Assembly: GCA_034440635.1 (NCBI GenBank)
Contig: JAOTON010002191.1
Span: 372,001 to 436,000, forward strand
DNA length: 64,000 nucleotides
Reading direction: 5' to 3'
From: Lepas anatifera
Taxonomy: Eukaryota; Arthropoda; Thecostraca; Lepadidae
The position numbers and the translations under genes are program-made. The notes below the pieces were generated by a model. That model was not told where the DNA came from, made no database searches, and saw only the letters and a list, made by a program, of their open reading frames with translations. How positions within the stretch are numbered: position 1 is the stretch's first letter; each line of letters opens with the position of its first letter. Below, in pieces: positions 1-11,333 of the stretch.

Positions 1-39
1 AACTGGACCGCATGTAGCGATTGAAACTATTGTTGGACA

Positions 40-1830
40 ACTTAATACCTTTCTCGGTCAGCTAGGGCATTCTGTCGCCTTTCCAAGCACCCGCGAAGAG
101 TATGGGCACCTAGTATGTGTCTACCTAATGCCTCATCGTCGCCAATAATCGTACGGGTGAAGCCAATCTGGTGCTCCTTGAGCTCATCTCGTGGCCTCTC
201 AGCTGGTCTTGGCCCCTTGAGCGGATCTGGTGCCCCTGAGTCAATCGAGTGCCCCACTGAGCAAACAATTGTGCCTCCTGAACCTATATAATGCTCTCTG
301 AGTTAGTCTAATGCTTCCGAGCTTGTTTGGGCCCTGATAGCTGATTTAGTGCCCCTTGAGCTGATTCGGGCCCCCGAGCTGTCTCATGCCTCCCCAAGTT
401 GATTCTGTATCCTAAGTCAATATGGTGCCTCTTCAGCTGATTAGGTGCCCCCTCAACTGATTATTGATGTCTCCTTAGATGGTCTGGTCCCCCCCCTGAG
501 CTGGTTTGGTGGGCCCTGAGCCCACCTTGTGTCCCCTGAGCTGTTATGTTGCTCCCTGAGCTGATTTAGGCTCCTGCCATAGTCTGGGGGGCTGGGAGCT
601 TATCTGGACCCCGAGCGGATCGATCTGGTGCCACCTGAGCTGCACTGCCCCTTAGTCGATCTGGTGCCTCCTGAGCCCATATTATGCCCCCTGAGTAATC
701 TGGTGCCATTTCAGCTGATCTGGACCTCCTTACGTGATTTCATGAGCAGATCTAAAGCCCTGAGCTGAGCTGGGCCCACAGAGGCTGATGAGGGCCCCTG
801 AGATGGTATGGGGCTCCTGAGCTGATTAAGTGCCTCCTGACTTGATCTGGTATTCCCGAGCTGGTCGGGGACCACTGATCTGATTGTTTGTCCCCGGAGC
901 TAATCTGGTGCCCTATGGGCATCTGGTGTCCCCTGAGCAGCTCTGGGGCTTTTGAACTGATTGGGCCCGGAGCTGGTGAGGGATCCCTGAGCTGATTTAG
1001 TGCCCCTGACTTGAACATGCCCCCTGTGCTGATCGATCTGGTGCACCCTGAGCAAATATACTGCCTCCTGAACTTAACTAATGCCCCCTGAGTCGATCTG
1101 GAGCCTGCTTAGTCATCAGTGTGTCTCCTGAGCCCATCATATTCCCTCTGAGCTAGTCTGGTGCCCCATGGCTAATATGATGCCCTTTAAGCTGACCCGG
1201 GCCTCCTGGGTTAATTACGTGATTTCCTGAGCAGCTCCCAGGCCCTGAGCTGAGCTGGGCCCACAGGGGTTGATGTGGGCCCCTGAGATGGTATGGGGCT
1301 CCTGAGCTGATTAAGTGCCTCCTGACTTGATCTGGTATTCCCGAACTGATCTGGGCCCCGAGCTGGTCGGGGACCACTGATCTGATTGTTTGTCCCCTAG
1401 GCTGATCTGGTGCCCTATGGGCCGATCTGGTGTCCCCTGAGCAGCTCTGGGGCTTTTGAAATGCTTGGGCCCCCAGCTGGTGAGGGATTCCTGAGCTGAA
1501 TTAGTGCCCCTGATTTGATCTTGCCCCCTGACCTGACTTGAGGCCCCTGAACTGATCTGGGGCCCCAAGAGCTGATCTGGGGCCCAAGAGGGGATCTAGG
1601 TTCTGAGGGTACCCTGAGCTGGTCCGGGCGCTGAGCTTGTGAGAGCCCCTTAAGTTGGCTTGAGGCCCCCTGAAGTGAGCTGGCGCCTTAAACTGTTCTG
1701 GGGCTTCTTGAGCTGGTTTAAGGCCCTATGAGCCTATCTGTGGCCCATTGAGCTAGTCTAGTCCCTCGGTGAAGCATGAGCTGCTCTGTGGCCCTGATCT
1801 ACATCAGGGGCCCCTGAGATGATCTTGAAT
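40..1830. repeat. Degenerate GAGCTGATCTGG minisatellite
   Basis: This stretch is built from irregular repeats of about 15-25 bases around a core like CCCCTGAGCTGATCTGGTG. Unit length and sequence drift strongly. A longer block at about 745-960 recurs at about 1225-1450 (gggcccacag, gagatggtatgggg and tctgattgtttgtccc occur in the same order), so a segmental duplication of roughly 0.2 kb with an offset near 480 bases sits inside the array. Reading frames crossing it are by-products of the repeat and no gene is called. Confidence 0.8.
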
Positions 1831-1879
1831 AGATAGATAATAAGAACACAAGGCCAACTCCCATCATCTTGGGGCGGGG

Positions 1880-2850
1880 TCACTGAGCTAGTTTATTCCT
1901 TGGAGGCACAACTGGGGGGATGGGGAAGTTGCTCTGGAGGCCTCTGATCCACACTTGGGGGCCCCAGAGCTGGTCTTGAATAGATGGGGAATAAGAACAC
2001 AATGGAAACTCCCCTTGTAAAATGGAGCTAACGGGAAATGAGGAATCTCTAAAACGGCTTGTGATACCGAGGCACCCCTGGTTATATAAATTGCTTATTA
2101 TACTGGTGGATTCTGGGAAGGGATGATAAAAAGGCATGTGCCCCTGAGCTCAGAGCACAGTCCCCTAAACCAGGATTTCTACTAATTAATTTAGACGAAG
2201 AAATAGTTTTCACAATTTTCAGCCCTGTCACACCATCCCCATCCAAACCACCGGCCTGTTCACCTTTTGTTTACTCTTAACTGGGACCGAGCCTTGCGAA
2301 TATGGAACTTAATAAACGCGTTCAAAAGGTATCTCCCAAATTTTTGCGGCAGCAAAAATGTGTTCTTCCAAAGACACTATGCTACTCCTCGTCCCACGGC
2401 GATTGTGGGAGGCAAGGAACTTAATCCGCATTCAGCTAGGGCTCACTCGTCACGACAAAACCAGTGGGCATAACAAAAAAAATCGACTCCAATATGCCTT
2501 AACCTGCACATTGTAACAGATATCACATGCTCCGCTGATTTCTCTGATGTTAAGTATTTGCATGAGTTGGCTGCCCTTAAATCTATCCAAAAAGTAGTGT
2601 TTTGGCTACTTCTATGGAATTTTGGTGATATTTTGTTCCTTTTTTCGGTTTTAATCGAGTTTTCCTTCTCCGTCAATGATTTCTTTGCATTTTTATTGAA
2701 CCAAAGATGCCCAAAAAATCATATAAACAAAGATATAGTAAGTTTTTTAGGTTACGTTAAAAGTGCCCTTTTTCCCCAGGGTGCCCCTCAAAGTTGGTGT
2801 GCCCCCCATACGAAAGCTCTGGCTACGCCCCTGTGTACGGGCCAAGGTAC
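1880..2850. other. Non-coding stretch, no feature recognised
   Basis: This is mixed-composition sequence between two minisatellites. The first part still carries scattered traces of the 5' repeat (cccctgagct at about 2140). The longest frames have no recognisable domain, and I see no splice-bounded exon or RNA gene. Confidence 0.5.
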
Positions 2851-2856
2851 TTTAAC

Positions 2857-3850
2857 AGACAGAGGAGAATTCGGGGGCAGAGGAGGATACAGGGACAACG
2901 ATGGATGCAGAAGGCAGAGCGGAACGATGGGGAAAAGGCGGATAGAGCAACAAGGGCGGATGTGGGGACAGAGCGGTTAGAGAGGTCAGAGGCGGTCAGA
3001 GGCTGAGAGGTCAGATGCAGGAGACAAAGGCGGATGCAGGAGATAGACAGAGGCAGATGCAGGATATGGAGACAGAGGCGGATGCAGGAGATAAAGACAG
3101 AGGCAGATGCAGGAGATACACAGAGGCGGATGCAGGAAAAAAGACAGGCGGATGCAGGACATAGAGACAGAGGCGAATACAGGAGATAGACAGAGCCGGA
3201 TGCAGGAGATAGAGACAGAGGCGAATGCAGGAGATAGAGACAGTCGAGGATGCAGGAGATAGAGACAGTCGAGGATGCAGGAGATAGAGACAGAGGCGGA
3301 TGCAGGAGGTAGAGGCAGAGGCGGATGCAGGAGATAGAGACAGAGGCGAATGCAGGAGACAGAGACAGAGGCGGATGCAGGAGATAGACAGACGCGGATC
3401 AGGATATAGAGACAGAGGCGGATGCAGAAGATACAGACAGACGCGGATTCAGGAGATAGAGACAGAGGCGGATGCAGGATGTAGAGACAGAGGCAGATGC
3501 AGGAGATACACAGAGGCGGATGCAGGAGATAAAGACAGAGGCGGATGCAGGAGATAGAGACAGAGGCGGATGCAGGAGATAGAGACAGAGGCGGATACAG
3601 GAGATAGGGTAAGAGACGGATGCAGGAGATAGAGACAGACGAGGATGCAGGAGATAGAGACAGAGTCGGATGCAGGCGATAGAGACAGACGCGGATGCAG
3701 GACAAAAGAGGCAGATTCAGGAGCAGATGCAGTGGTAGTCGGGTGCAGTGGCAGTCAGATGCAGGGGCAGAGGCGGATGTATGGGTGGACGCAGATAGAG
3801 GGGCAAAGGTGGATCCAGATGACTGATGCAAATGCAGGAGATAGAGGCTA
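2857..3850. repeat. 25 bp purine-rich minisatellite
   Basis: The array has about 35 tandem copies of a unit near GGATGCAGGAGATAGAGACA plus GAGGC (25 bases), with variants missing or gaining a few bases. The plus strand is almost pure purine plus scattered T/C, giving strong strand asymmetry. Because the unit is not a multiple of three, a long frame on the minus strand reads as a Leu/Ser/Cys-rich repeat protein; this is an artefact of the array, not evidence of a gene. The proximal part (2857-3000) and distal part (3700-3850) are more diverged, as expected at array edges. Confidence 0.9.
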
Positions 3851-4833
3851 AGATACAGGTAAGGACGGATGCCGATGATGGAAGAGGATGCATTAGGCTG
3901 AAAGTTCCTTCACCTCACAAGTTTATCCAGAGCACATGGCAATTCAGCATAATGGGCAAACCCCTGTTGTTAAACTGATAGGTAAAACTGATCTTTTTTT
4001 GCCACAACAACTAAGAGTTGATATCTGGATATGCTAAATGATATTATGAATGTTTTATTGCATTTAAGTCACATAATTGTACATTTTTTTCATCAACTTA
4101 GATGTTCAGTACTTTAACATGGCAGGATAGAAAGCTTCACATTTATTGTGGGTGATCATAATGCAAAGAAACTATCTATTTGAATTTTTATTTCTGATTT
4201 TGAATCGATTTCGATGTGCCTGAGTTTATAAAATTGAATTCACAATAGGTTGGTAAATTGTTAATTGGTTCTTGCTCCTGAGTGCAATTTGTACCCTATA
4301 GCGTGGCTAAGCAGACATGTTTAGCTGTAACACAGAACACCTCCCCTTGTCCTCCCAGTGACTATATTTTTTAATGTATTTTTAACAAGTTTATGATTTG
4401 TGCTATGTGATGTGGAATATACAAGTACAGATAACAGCCATATGACAGATTCAGATCCTGAATCCAAAATATTCAGTGTGATTCTGCCTTCTGACATAGC
4501 TGTCAATCAGAATCCTCATGTTGGCAATAGATGACCAGAAAAAAATATTTGTCGTAGTGTGAGTAATGGCAGACAGCAGCTCACTCTGCCAAATGATTTT
4601 CCTGACTGTTTGAGTGACAACAAGTTGTGGGCCACATTGTAAAGAGGATATTTTCTGATCAGCTTTTGTTAATCCAAAAGTTCTGGTGGATGGCCATACC
4701 TGAACGCCTCGGTTATCACATTGAAATTTCTACACTTACATCCAGGATTCAATGGGGAAGGCCAAATAACAACTAATTAACTTCTAATAATTGTTAGTGC
4801 AGCACTGTTAAGACCTACCCACTAAGAATCATA
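3851..4833. other. AT-rich stretch with no feature
   Basis: About 1 kb of AT-rich sequence follows the minisatellite. Frames are short and unrecognised, and no repeat family seen elsewhere in the window is detected. It ends exactly at the target-site duplication of a MITE. Confidence 0.4.
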
Positions 4834-4841
4834 GGCCCTGG

Positions 4842-5215
4842 CCAGTCTGCGAAGTATGGCAGCAGGTCAGACGAGTCACACCAGACATCTAAAATTCTTG
4901 CACCACCAGCCACCAAAAATTCGCACCAATCTGCCATATACCAGGGAGAAAAACACACTCATTCCTACCCACACGATGCAATGCTACCTCTCTTATTAGT
5001 TAGTTAGTTACTTAGTTAGTTGAGAACTTTTATAAGGCCGCTTCCCATGTCTTTATAGCCATTTAGCCATTATTTGTTTGGTTTTCAGTGTCACTTTCCT
5101 CGCACCAGTCTCACAAATTTGCACCATGTTGATAAAATTTGCACCACTCAATCCTGTCTTCAAGGGCACTCGCACCGACGAGATCTCGTGAAAAATGCCA
5201 TATTTTGCACACTGG
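4842..5215 (-). mobile_element. hAT-type MITE, copy 1 (8 bp TSD)
   Basis: This is a 374 bp non-coding element with terminal inverted repeats close to CCAGTSTGCAAAGTATGGCA, flanked by a perfect 8 bp duplication GGCCCTGG (4834-4841 and 5216-5223). Eight-base duplications and short inverted ends fit the hAT superfamily, though P elements also give 8 bp. The interior has recurring TTGCACCA/TGGTGCGA motifs and a (TTAG)n run near 5000. It lies in reverse orientation relative to copies at 7936, 11468 and 15901. No transposase is encoded, so it must have been mobilised in trans. Confidence 0.9.
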
Positions 5216-5223
5216 GGCCCTGG

Positions 5224-6270
5224 TATCAGTGCATGTAATATGTGTGTAATGTGTGCAATGCTAATATAGGTGTAGTGATGCAAAAATCATCAGTTGTGAA
5301 ATAAAATAATCCTGAAAAAAATATAAAGGACTTGATCTCCACTCTCTCCTATTAGGTATCCTCTGTGGTTTCAAAGCTTAACCTATCATCACACCTGACA
5401 TCACATGCAAGATTCTGATGTTTAAACTATGATTGCCTCTTACAATCAGTGCCCATTAATGGGAATATACCTACAACAATTATATTAGATTTTTATATGT
5501 TTTAACACACATTCCCCTATTTTGGTCTCGCGAAGTGTTTCAGCCCTAATTCTTGACAATTCTGTGAATCCATACATATATTTGCGAAGATGTACACCGT
5601 AAATAGATGGGGTACGACGAAGGAAACTCTAAAACGATCACAGGATAAGCTCGTAGGCACTAAAACTAACGTGGTTAAGAATCGAGCAAGACTCCAGGAA
5701 CCGCATGATAAAACAATCTCAGATGCCAGCGCCCCGCCAGCCAGGCCGGGTCACGCAGCCACACGGTGGCGCCACCACTCCACGGGGAGGCACCCCCCAC
5801 GCCGACGCAGGACGCGCCCACGCAGCCACACAGTGGCGCCACCACTCCACTGTGGGGGCGCCACCAGCATGCCACCAGAGAGCCGCGCCCGGCTGGAGCA
5901 AGCGGCCGCCCCGCAGGTGGCAAAGTCGAGAGGTCCCGGGAACCAATCGCCAGTGCCACCACCGGGACGGCCGCCGCTCGAGCCGGGCGCAGAAGGAACC
6001 GGATCCCGAACATGTCAAACAGAATGATGAACCCAACCTGGTAATCTAGCGCGACAAAAACCCAGCCCGGCACACCGATCCCCACTCGAAGGCCGCAGCA
6101 CCCACCACGGCAGGCCCCGGCCGCGACACGACAACGGCAATACAAGGCAGCATCAGTCAGCTCGGACCCCCGGTCGGTCCCCGCAGGTAGCAACTAACAT
6201 TTAGATAGAGATGTAACCCATCATAAGCCAAATCAGAAGTTATACAGGCAGTCTCACAACCTAGTTATAC
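5224..6270. other. Intergenic DNA with a GC-rich block
   Basis: 5224-5690 is AT-rich and featureless. 5700-6190 turns abruptly GC-rich and holds a short direct repeat (cacgcagccacacggtggcg near 5753, again near 5821). Frames are open on both strands here because of composition; none carries a recognisable domain. The block may be the leader of a decayed LTR element read on the minus strand (see the entry at 6283). Confidence 0.4.
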
Positions 6271-6282
6271 ATATGAAGTTTT

Positions 6283-6943
6283 AGCCTGGGTTGGGCGCCA
6301 ACGATGAGGTTAAACATCGATTCATTAATGACATCGCACTTAATGTTAACAGATTGCATCCGGGCAGCAACAGGCGGATGAGAGTTTAGAGTGGCACACA
6401 AGATACATAGATACAACAGCTGTGACGGGAGGGAGAACTGCAAAAGCAGAAAGTGAGAGCTTACTTGCAGCAAATTTACCAGAACAATGTCGAGGTAAGA
6501 ATTCGAAATAGCTCAATGTTCGGCAAGTATAAGCATAAGCACAGCGTTTCCATACCAGCTAACCATACCAGCTACCAGCTTAACCAGAAATTTGGAGTCG
6601 ATACAATATCATCAACAATGATCGAGCAATGGGGCGCCCATGACGTGTGCACATTGAACCTATCACATAGGTGGCGCCACAGCTCCGATCATCACGTTGG
6701 GAACAACGACGGTGGCGACATCACCCGACAGCGAGTCAACACCAGCCGATGTCAGTATATTCCCGCTGACACTGGTCAAACACCACATTCGTGTCACTCA
6801 GGGGGTCTCCACAGCGGAGAGTCCGTCTTTTGTGTAGAATTACGGGAACTAATTACAATCAGATGACTGGACTGGAACTCATCTCATCTCAACTCATCAA
6901 GTGACTTGAGCAAAGCAAGCCACCACACTCAGTGTCCGTCACA
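6283..6943 (-). mobile_element. Possible LTR plus primer-binding site
   Basis: On the minus strand, TGGCGCCCAAC occurs at about 6289-6299, matching the complement of a tRNA-Lys 3' end as used by many LTR retroelements. About 640 bases upstream on that strand is TGTGACGG (plus-strand ccgtcaca ending at 6943), a common LTR start. I could not define a clean CA terminus, found no second LTR, no gag/pol frame and no target duplication. This may be a degraded LTR with leader, or chance. Confidence 0.22.
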
Positions 6944-7693
6944 GCACATTTCTGCACCCTAGAACATCGCAGCAGCGCCCTATGCTCATGAATACCAGAC
7001 TTCTAAGGACAAAGAAAATGTAGCCCCTGATACGAAGTGAATTTTCCAACCAATTAGTATTATTTGCCCCTTTCACCGTCACCACGGGACGCACAACCAC
7101 AGGCGATCACTCATTACAAATCCGTAACAACACACTAAAGATCAGATGCATAAAGGTATGCCTCAGCTGCGCACAAATAGCAAATCTGGCAAATCTAGCA
7201 TCATACCAGCCTAGAATATACTGGATCTGCAAAAAATATACTATTTTTATTTCAACTGGTATAATACAAAATAAATACTTTATTTGTCTATAATATTCTT
7301 ATTTATTACAATAAATTTAAGAAAACATTGTAAATATATTGTTTTAGGCAAGATTAAAACAATTTACCGTGAGGTGCTAGTAGGTGCTTGGTAGGAAACT
7401 TGGACCAACCTTATCTTTTAGTAGGGCCTTGAATACAATAACCTTATTGGCCCCGGTCATCGAAAGTGTTGGCACCTGGCGGATTTTTTTGAAAACGCCA
7501 GTAGAGGGACTGACGTCTGGCGCGGCTGCTTCATATCCAGCGCATTGTTGAACGCGGTATAGATTTTGAACGTTTATTTTCAGTCGTGGTGAACTCGTTG
7601 CTCTGAAAAAGTGAAGTTCATGTTGGGTGGACGTGAATATTGAAGACTGGCGTTATTTTCTTGTTTGTTATAATCTTGGAAAGTTCAAAGAAA
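6944..7693. other. Region upstream of the THAP exon, no gene
   Basis: 7230-7360 is strongly AT-rich. No open frame of interest is present. The part just before 7694 would be the 5' untranslated or promoter region of the THAP-domain exon, but no TATA box or initiator can be defended. Confidence 0.4.
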
Positions 7694-7919
7694 ATGAAAG
7701 TGAGACGGATAACCATTACATCCAATCCGAACTGCTGCGTTCTTCAGTGTGTATCCTTCCGAAGAAAGTGTCCAAGTCTCAGCTTTCACAAGTTTCCTCA
7801 GGATAAGGTGCTGTCCAAGCAGTGGAAGTCGAATCTGATAATTGGGAAGAAGATGGGCTCAAATGCTGCTGTCTGTTGCAGACATTTTCAGCCATCTGAC
7901 TTCCATTCACATCCACCTG
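7694..7919 (+). CDS. THAP-domain first exon (P-element/THAP family)
   Basis: A 75-codon exon begins with ATG in a good context (aaaATGa) and ends at a GTAAGC splice donor (7920). It encodes a THAP zinc finger, a sequence-specific C2CH DNA-binding domain of P-element transposases, THAP9 and related host proteins. Visible landmarks are the N-terminal Cys pair (C15 and C19), the FHKFP motif (residues 31-35), invariant-type Trp at 44, and CCRHF with C61 and H64, followed by HPP. Decayed P-type transposase exons lie 4.3 kb downstream on the same strand (12.2-14.2 kb), so this may be their first exon. However, the left end of a large element lies between them, so they could be separate genes. The domain itself is intact. 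The frame is also open upstream to about 7640, but without an ATG. Confidence 0.75.
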
Positions 7920-7935
7920 GTAAGCGGCTGTGAGG

Positions 7936-8279
7936 CCAGTGTGCAAAGTATGGCATTTTCGTCGAGATCTCGTCCGTGCAAGTTCCCTTAGAGACAGGAC
8001 CGAGTGGTGCGAACTTTATCAGCCTGGTGCGAATTTGCGAGGTTAGTGACACTTAAACTAAACAAATAATGGCTGAATGGCCATTAAGACACAGGAGGTG
8101 CCTTATAAAAAGTCCTTAACTGACTAATGATTGAGGTAGCATTGCATTGTAGGGGTAGAAATGGGTGCATTTTCCCCTAGTATGTGGCAGATTGGTGCGA
8201 ATTTTTGGAGGCTGGTGGTGCGAGAACTTTAGATGGCTGGTGCGACTTGTCTGGCCTGCTGCCATACTTTGCAGACTGG
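7936..8279 (+). mobile_element. hAT-type MITE, copy 2, in THAP intron
   Basis: This 344 bp copy of the 4842 MITE has ends CCAGTGTGCAAAGTATGGCA and, at the right, TGCCATACTTTGCAGACTGG. It is flanked by perfect 8 bp duplications CTGTGAGG (7928-7935 and 8280-8287). It lies only 16 bp after the THAP exon's 3' end, inside the predicted intron and beyond the GTAAGC donor, so it probably did not destroy splicing. Non-coding. Confidence 0.92.
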
Positions 8280-8370
8280 CTGTGAGGCAATCTCCAGTTC
8301 CGCTTATGCCTCCTTCCACTCCCTTGAGCCTGCTTCTAGCAGGAGTAAGCCTTAATCCTTGGGCCGTCAT

Positions 8371-8623
8371 CATAGGCGGATCCAGGATTGCCGATCAGGG
8401 GCACCTTCCCGGGGGCGGCGCACCATTCTTAACCGGGAAACCCTATCGGTGGGAGCCGACTTTCGTATCCTGGGAGGGGGGATGGTGGTGGGAAGGGAAA
8501 TTTCAGGAGGCGTGGCCATTTCAGGGGGCGCCGAGGGTCGATGGTGGTGGGCACATACCCCCTTTGCCCCCTGGATCTGCCTATGGGGCATGTGCCCACT
8601 TTGCCGTCCCCCTGGATCCGCCT
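8371..8623. mobile_element. GGCGGATCCAGG-ended MITE
   Basis: The left end CATAGGCGGATCCAGG (8371-8386) has two possible right ends in inverse complement: CCTGGATCTGCCTATG (8570-8585, one mismatch over 16) and CCTGGATCCGCCT (8611-8623, perfect over 13). The body is G-rich on the plus strand with many GGGGG runs. A diverged relative lies at 26395-26640. I see no clear target duplication and cannot assign a superfamily. Two right ends suggest either an end duplication or two overlapping copies. Confidence 0.6.
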
Positions 8624-9868
8624 GTGGCTGCATTCCTTTTTAGCCTGGAAAACTGACATCTTGAAATAATTCGGTAGATATACGCCTTTATTTGTTTTAA
8701 GCCGTCTGAAATTCCAGTTTGAATGTACGATGGAAAATGCGTTTCCAAACACAAGCGTCGCCACCGGCAAAGAAGTGGGGGGGGCAGCAAACTTCAACCT
8801 GATGCTGACTACAAGCTTTGCTCCTTGGGACCAAAAACTTTTCGAATTTGCATTCTTCTCTGCCTTCCGCAGTGGCTGTTTATAAGCCGCTGCCACATAC
8901 CAAACATAAAACACGTATAATTCACCGCTTACCATGCTATTCCCGGGGCCCACTAACGTTGTTTACCTTTTGGAGTCCCTCTTTCGCGGCCATCTTGGAG
9001 GGCACACTAGCGCCGCTGGTGAGCGTGACCGGGGTCAATTGAAAGCAACTACCTAAAAAATTATGTACGGCCAAAAACAAATACATCGTTTTTTATTGCG
9101 CCAGCTGAGAGTGCGTCTTCCGCCCCAGTATTTGTAAAAGTACATTAGAAACTTAAAAATCGAATAAGAGCAAATAAGTACAATAATTTTCATTCAAATA
9201 ATTTATTGAAAAATATATATGCGATTTTTTTATGAAAAAGCAGTTACACGCCATACTTGAAAGGGGTTACTCCATTCTGGTATTGGGCGTAATTCACGCT
9301 GCATTTGATATCTACGCCGCTTTCGCGTAGATATCACCGCTCTTTGTGAAACGTGATTCTGAGTACGGCGTAACTTTGCAGGTGAATGTGGTGTAAAACA
9401 CGCCGCATTTCTACAACTTTTATGAAACGGGGCCCAGGGTAATAGAATACTTCGATGGGATCTAAACGCTCTCTATTACCCTGATCTAAACCAAGATACC
9501 TTAACTTAAAGGTACGTTCGAGAGGGATTCCTCCACGCCTGAGTGATGTCACATGGGCGTTAAGGAATTCCTTCACCAATGGGCCGTGTGTCAAGCTGCT
9601 GCTAATGGCACCAAGCTGCTGCTAATGGCTATAAAGTAAAGGAATCTTGAATGGCACTGCCCGCTTACGAATTTGTGACAATACACGATGATCAAATTTA
9701 TCAAAAATACAATAAATAAGCATTTTGTGTTCGATTCTGGGTCTCTTTTTGCAAAAATTTATATATCTAATCGCTTAATTCTCCCATCTTATATGCTACG
9801 ATGTGTGACGTCACATTCGGTATCTGCGCTGGCTGTTGGAGGGGGCTGGATCTAAACTATTATCTTGA
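8624..9868. other. Non-coding stretch with one perfect hairpin
   Basis: No gene is recognised. At 9307-9317 and 9325-9335 an 11 bp perfect inverted repeat (GATATCTACGC / GCGTAGATATC) with a 7-base loop stands out. The surrounding sequence repeats GGCGTAA/TTACGCC-like motifs (9285-9375), which suggests a foldback-type repeat whose edges I cannot place. Confidence 0.45.
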
Positions 9869-9900
9869 TTAAAGGGAGATACGCGAAAAAATTTTTATTG

Positions 9901-10260
9901 GCTAGATCAAAAGGTCACAAAAAGTTGTTTCAGAAGTCATATTCTCATTTTTGCGAATTCAGCCTCCAAATGCCTTAAAATTGATCTCAAAGTCAACATT
10001 TATAGACGACTTTATCGATACACTGCATATCGATGTATATGACGTACACACGGCTAGGGCTATCAATTTCTCTAAAAAAATGGTCGTATTTTTCCTAAGC
10101 AGTGACTTGAGAGTTTTGAACCGATAAAAACAAAAATTGTTTCAGAATATCTACAGCCCAAAATAATATTGTAATAGAAATATAGGATTTTTAAGTAATC
10201 ACAACTGACCAATCAGAAGGCATAGCCAACTCAAATGGGGGTCACGTGACCTTCCTGACG
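9901..10260 (+). repeat. E1 left subterminal region (type X)
   Basis: GGCTAGATCAAAAGGTCACA and the following bases match the reverse complement of 31060-31424 in E2. Shared blocks in the same order are TTGTTTCAGAAGTCATATTC, CAACATTTATAGACGACTTT, gctatcaat, agaaatatagga, CCAATCAGAAG and GTCACGTG. Similarity is high for the first 150 bases, then patchy. This long, conserved, non-coding end is a likely transposase-binding region. Confidence 0.75.
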
Positions 10261-10379
10261 CAAAAGTTTCGTCATTCTGGGGATATTGCAGAAAACGGTT
10301 GAAGACCCGAGGACGCAGTGAGACATATATGAACGAAAAGAGACATATTTAACCTGTTTTGAAGCAAGGGAAACAAAAG

Positions 10380-11333
10380 TATAGTTATATAGGGGATTTC
10401 GAAGATTTTAGTGGGAGTTGTTCTTGTATTCTCATGTTATCTTCCACAGTTAATAGTACAAATATTATTTTGCAGAGCTGATGCAGAAGAAATCTTCTGT
10501 TTTGTGCCTGTTTTTTTTCTTTGTACCACCGAGTATATGTGAATGGCTTCAGAAAAATAAAGCCCATCGGCCCATCCGCCGTGCTATCATAGTTAGCAAA
10601 CCAATAGAGACACCATAGTTAGTTACAACAGTACTCTGAGCAAGTGCCATAAAACGTTGTTTTTAGTCAGAAAGCATAAGGGAAGGAGATTGTGGGATGT
10701 TGGTGTGCGATCATACATGTAGGTTCTGGAGAAACTATGATATTGTGCTAAGGTTGATGATGGATTAAATATTTTTGTACCAACTGTAAGTGAACTCTGT
10801 GAGTTTGCTAACTTTTAAAGATAGATGTTCTTTAATATTTGTCATTCTTAAAAGATAAGCAAGACATTTTTTGGGTTTTGGCAACCTATGTGGCCCTTGA
10901 ACCTTTTAAATTAAAGATTAAACAGAGCATTCAGATAGCTCAAATTAGACCTTAACATGCCTTGATCTATACATGTTTAGGTACTATGGCAAGCTCATCT
11001 CTTTTTTCTCCCGTATGCTAGGTGGGGCAAATTTAGAAGTCTTATCCTTCCTCTATGTTGGAGATGTATGATGTGGGTAACAACAACTCTATTTTCTGTC
11101 CTCAATGATATTCTGTCTGGAGAATGTGGCTGGTTTCTTGAGGCATTTGGGGCAGCGCAGATCCTGCATATATCTGGAGGCATAAACTTGATTTCCAGAA
11201 GAAACTTTTGTTTCCAACTGGTGCACATATCCATTTTGGTGTGTGGGGAGGTTGCTTATCAATAATTGCCATTTTCTCTGTTCTCCTTTTCATTGCTTTG
11301 TAGCAAACATGATATATGTTTTATATATATTCA
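10380..11333. other. E1 interior, no gene recognised
   Basis: This is AT-rich sequence between the left end of E1 and the nested MITEs. A minus-strand frame (11234-10995) reads DICRICAAPNAS, superficially like the start of a Cys-rich finger, but no further zinc ligands follow and I do not call a gene. Confidence 0.4.

Noticed and set aside
2558..2980. 140-codon plus-strand frame
   Set aside because: Its C-terminal part is minisatellite and the N-terminal part has no recognisable domain.
2986..3831. 281-codon minus-strand frame rich in Ser, Leu, Cys
   Set aside because: A translation of the 25 bp minisatellite; the opposite strand is open too.
5675..6193. 172-codon minus-strand frame, possible gag
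   Set aside because: No capsid or zinc-knuckle motif; openness follows from GC-rich composition.
10995..11234. ZAD-like or other zinc finger on the minus strand
   Set aside because: Only one CxxC pair is visible, with no matching second pair.
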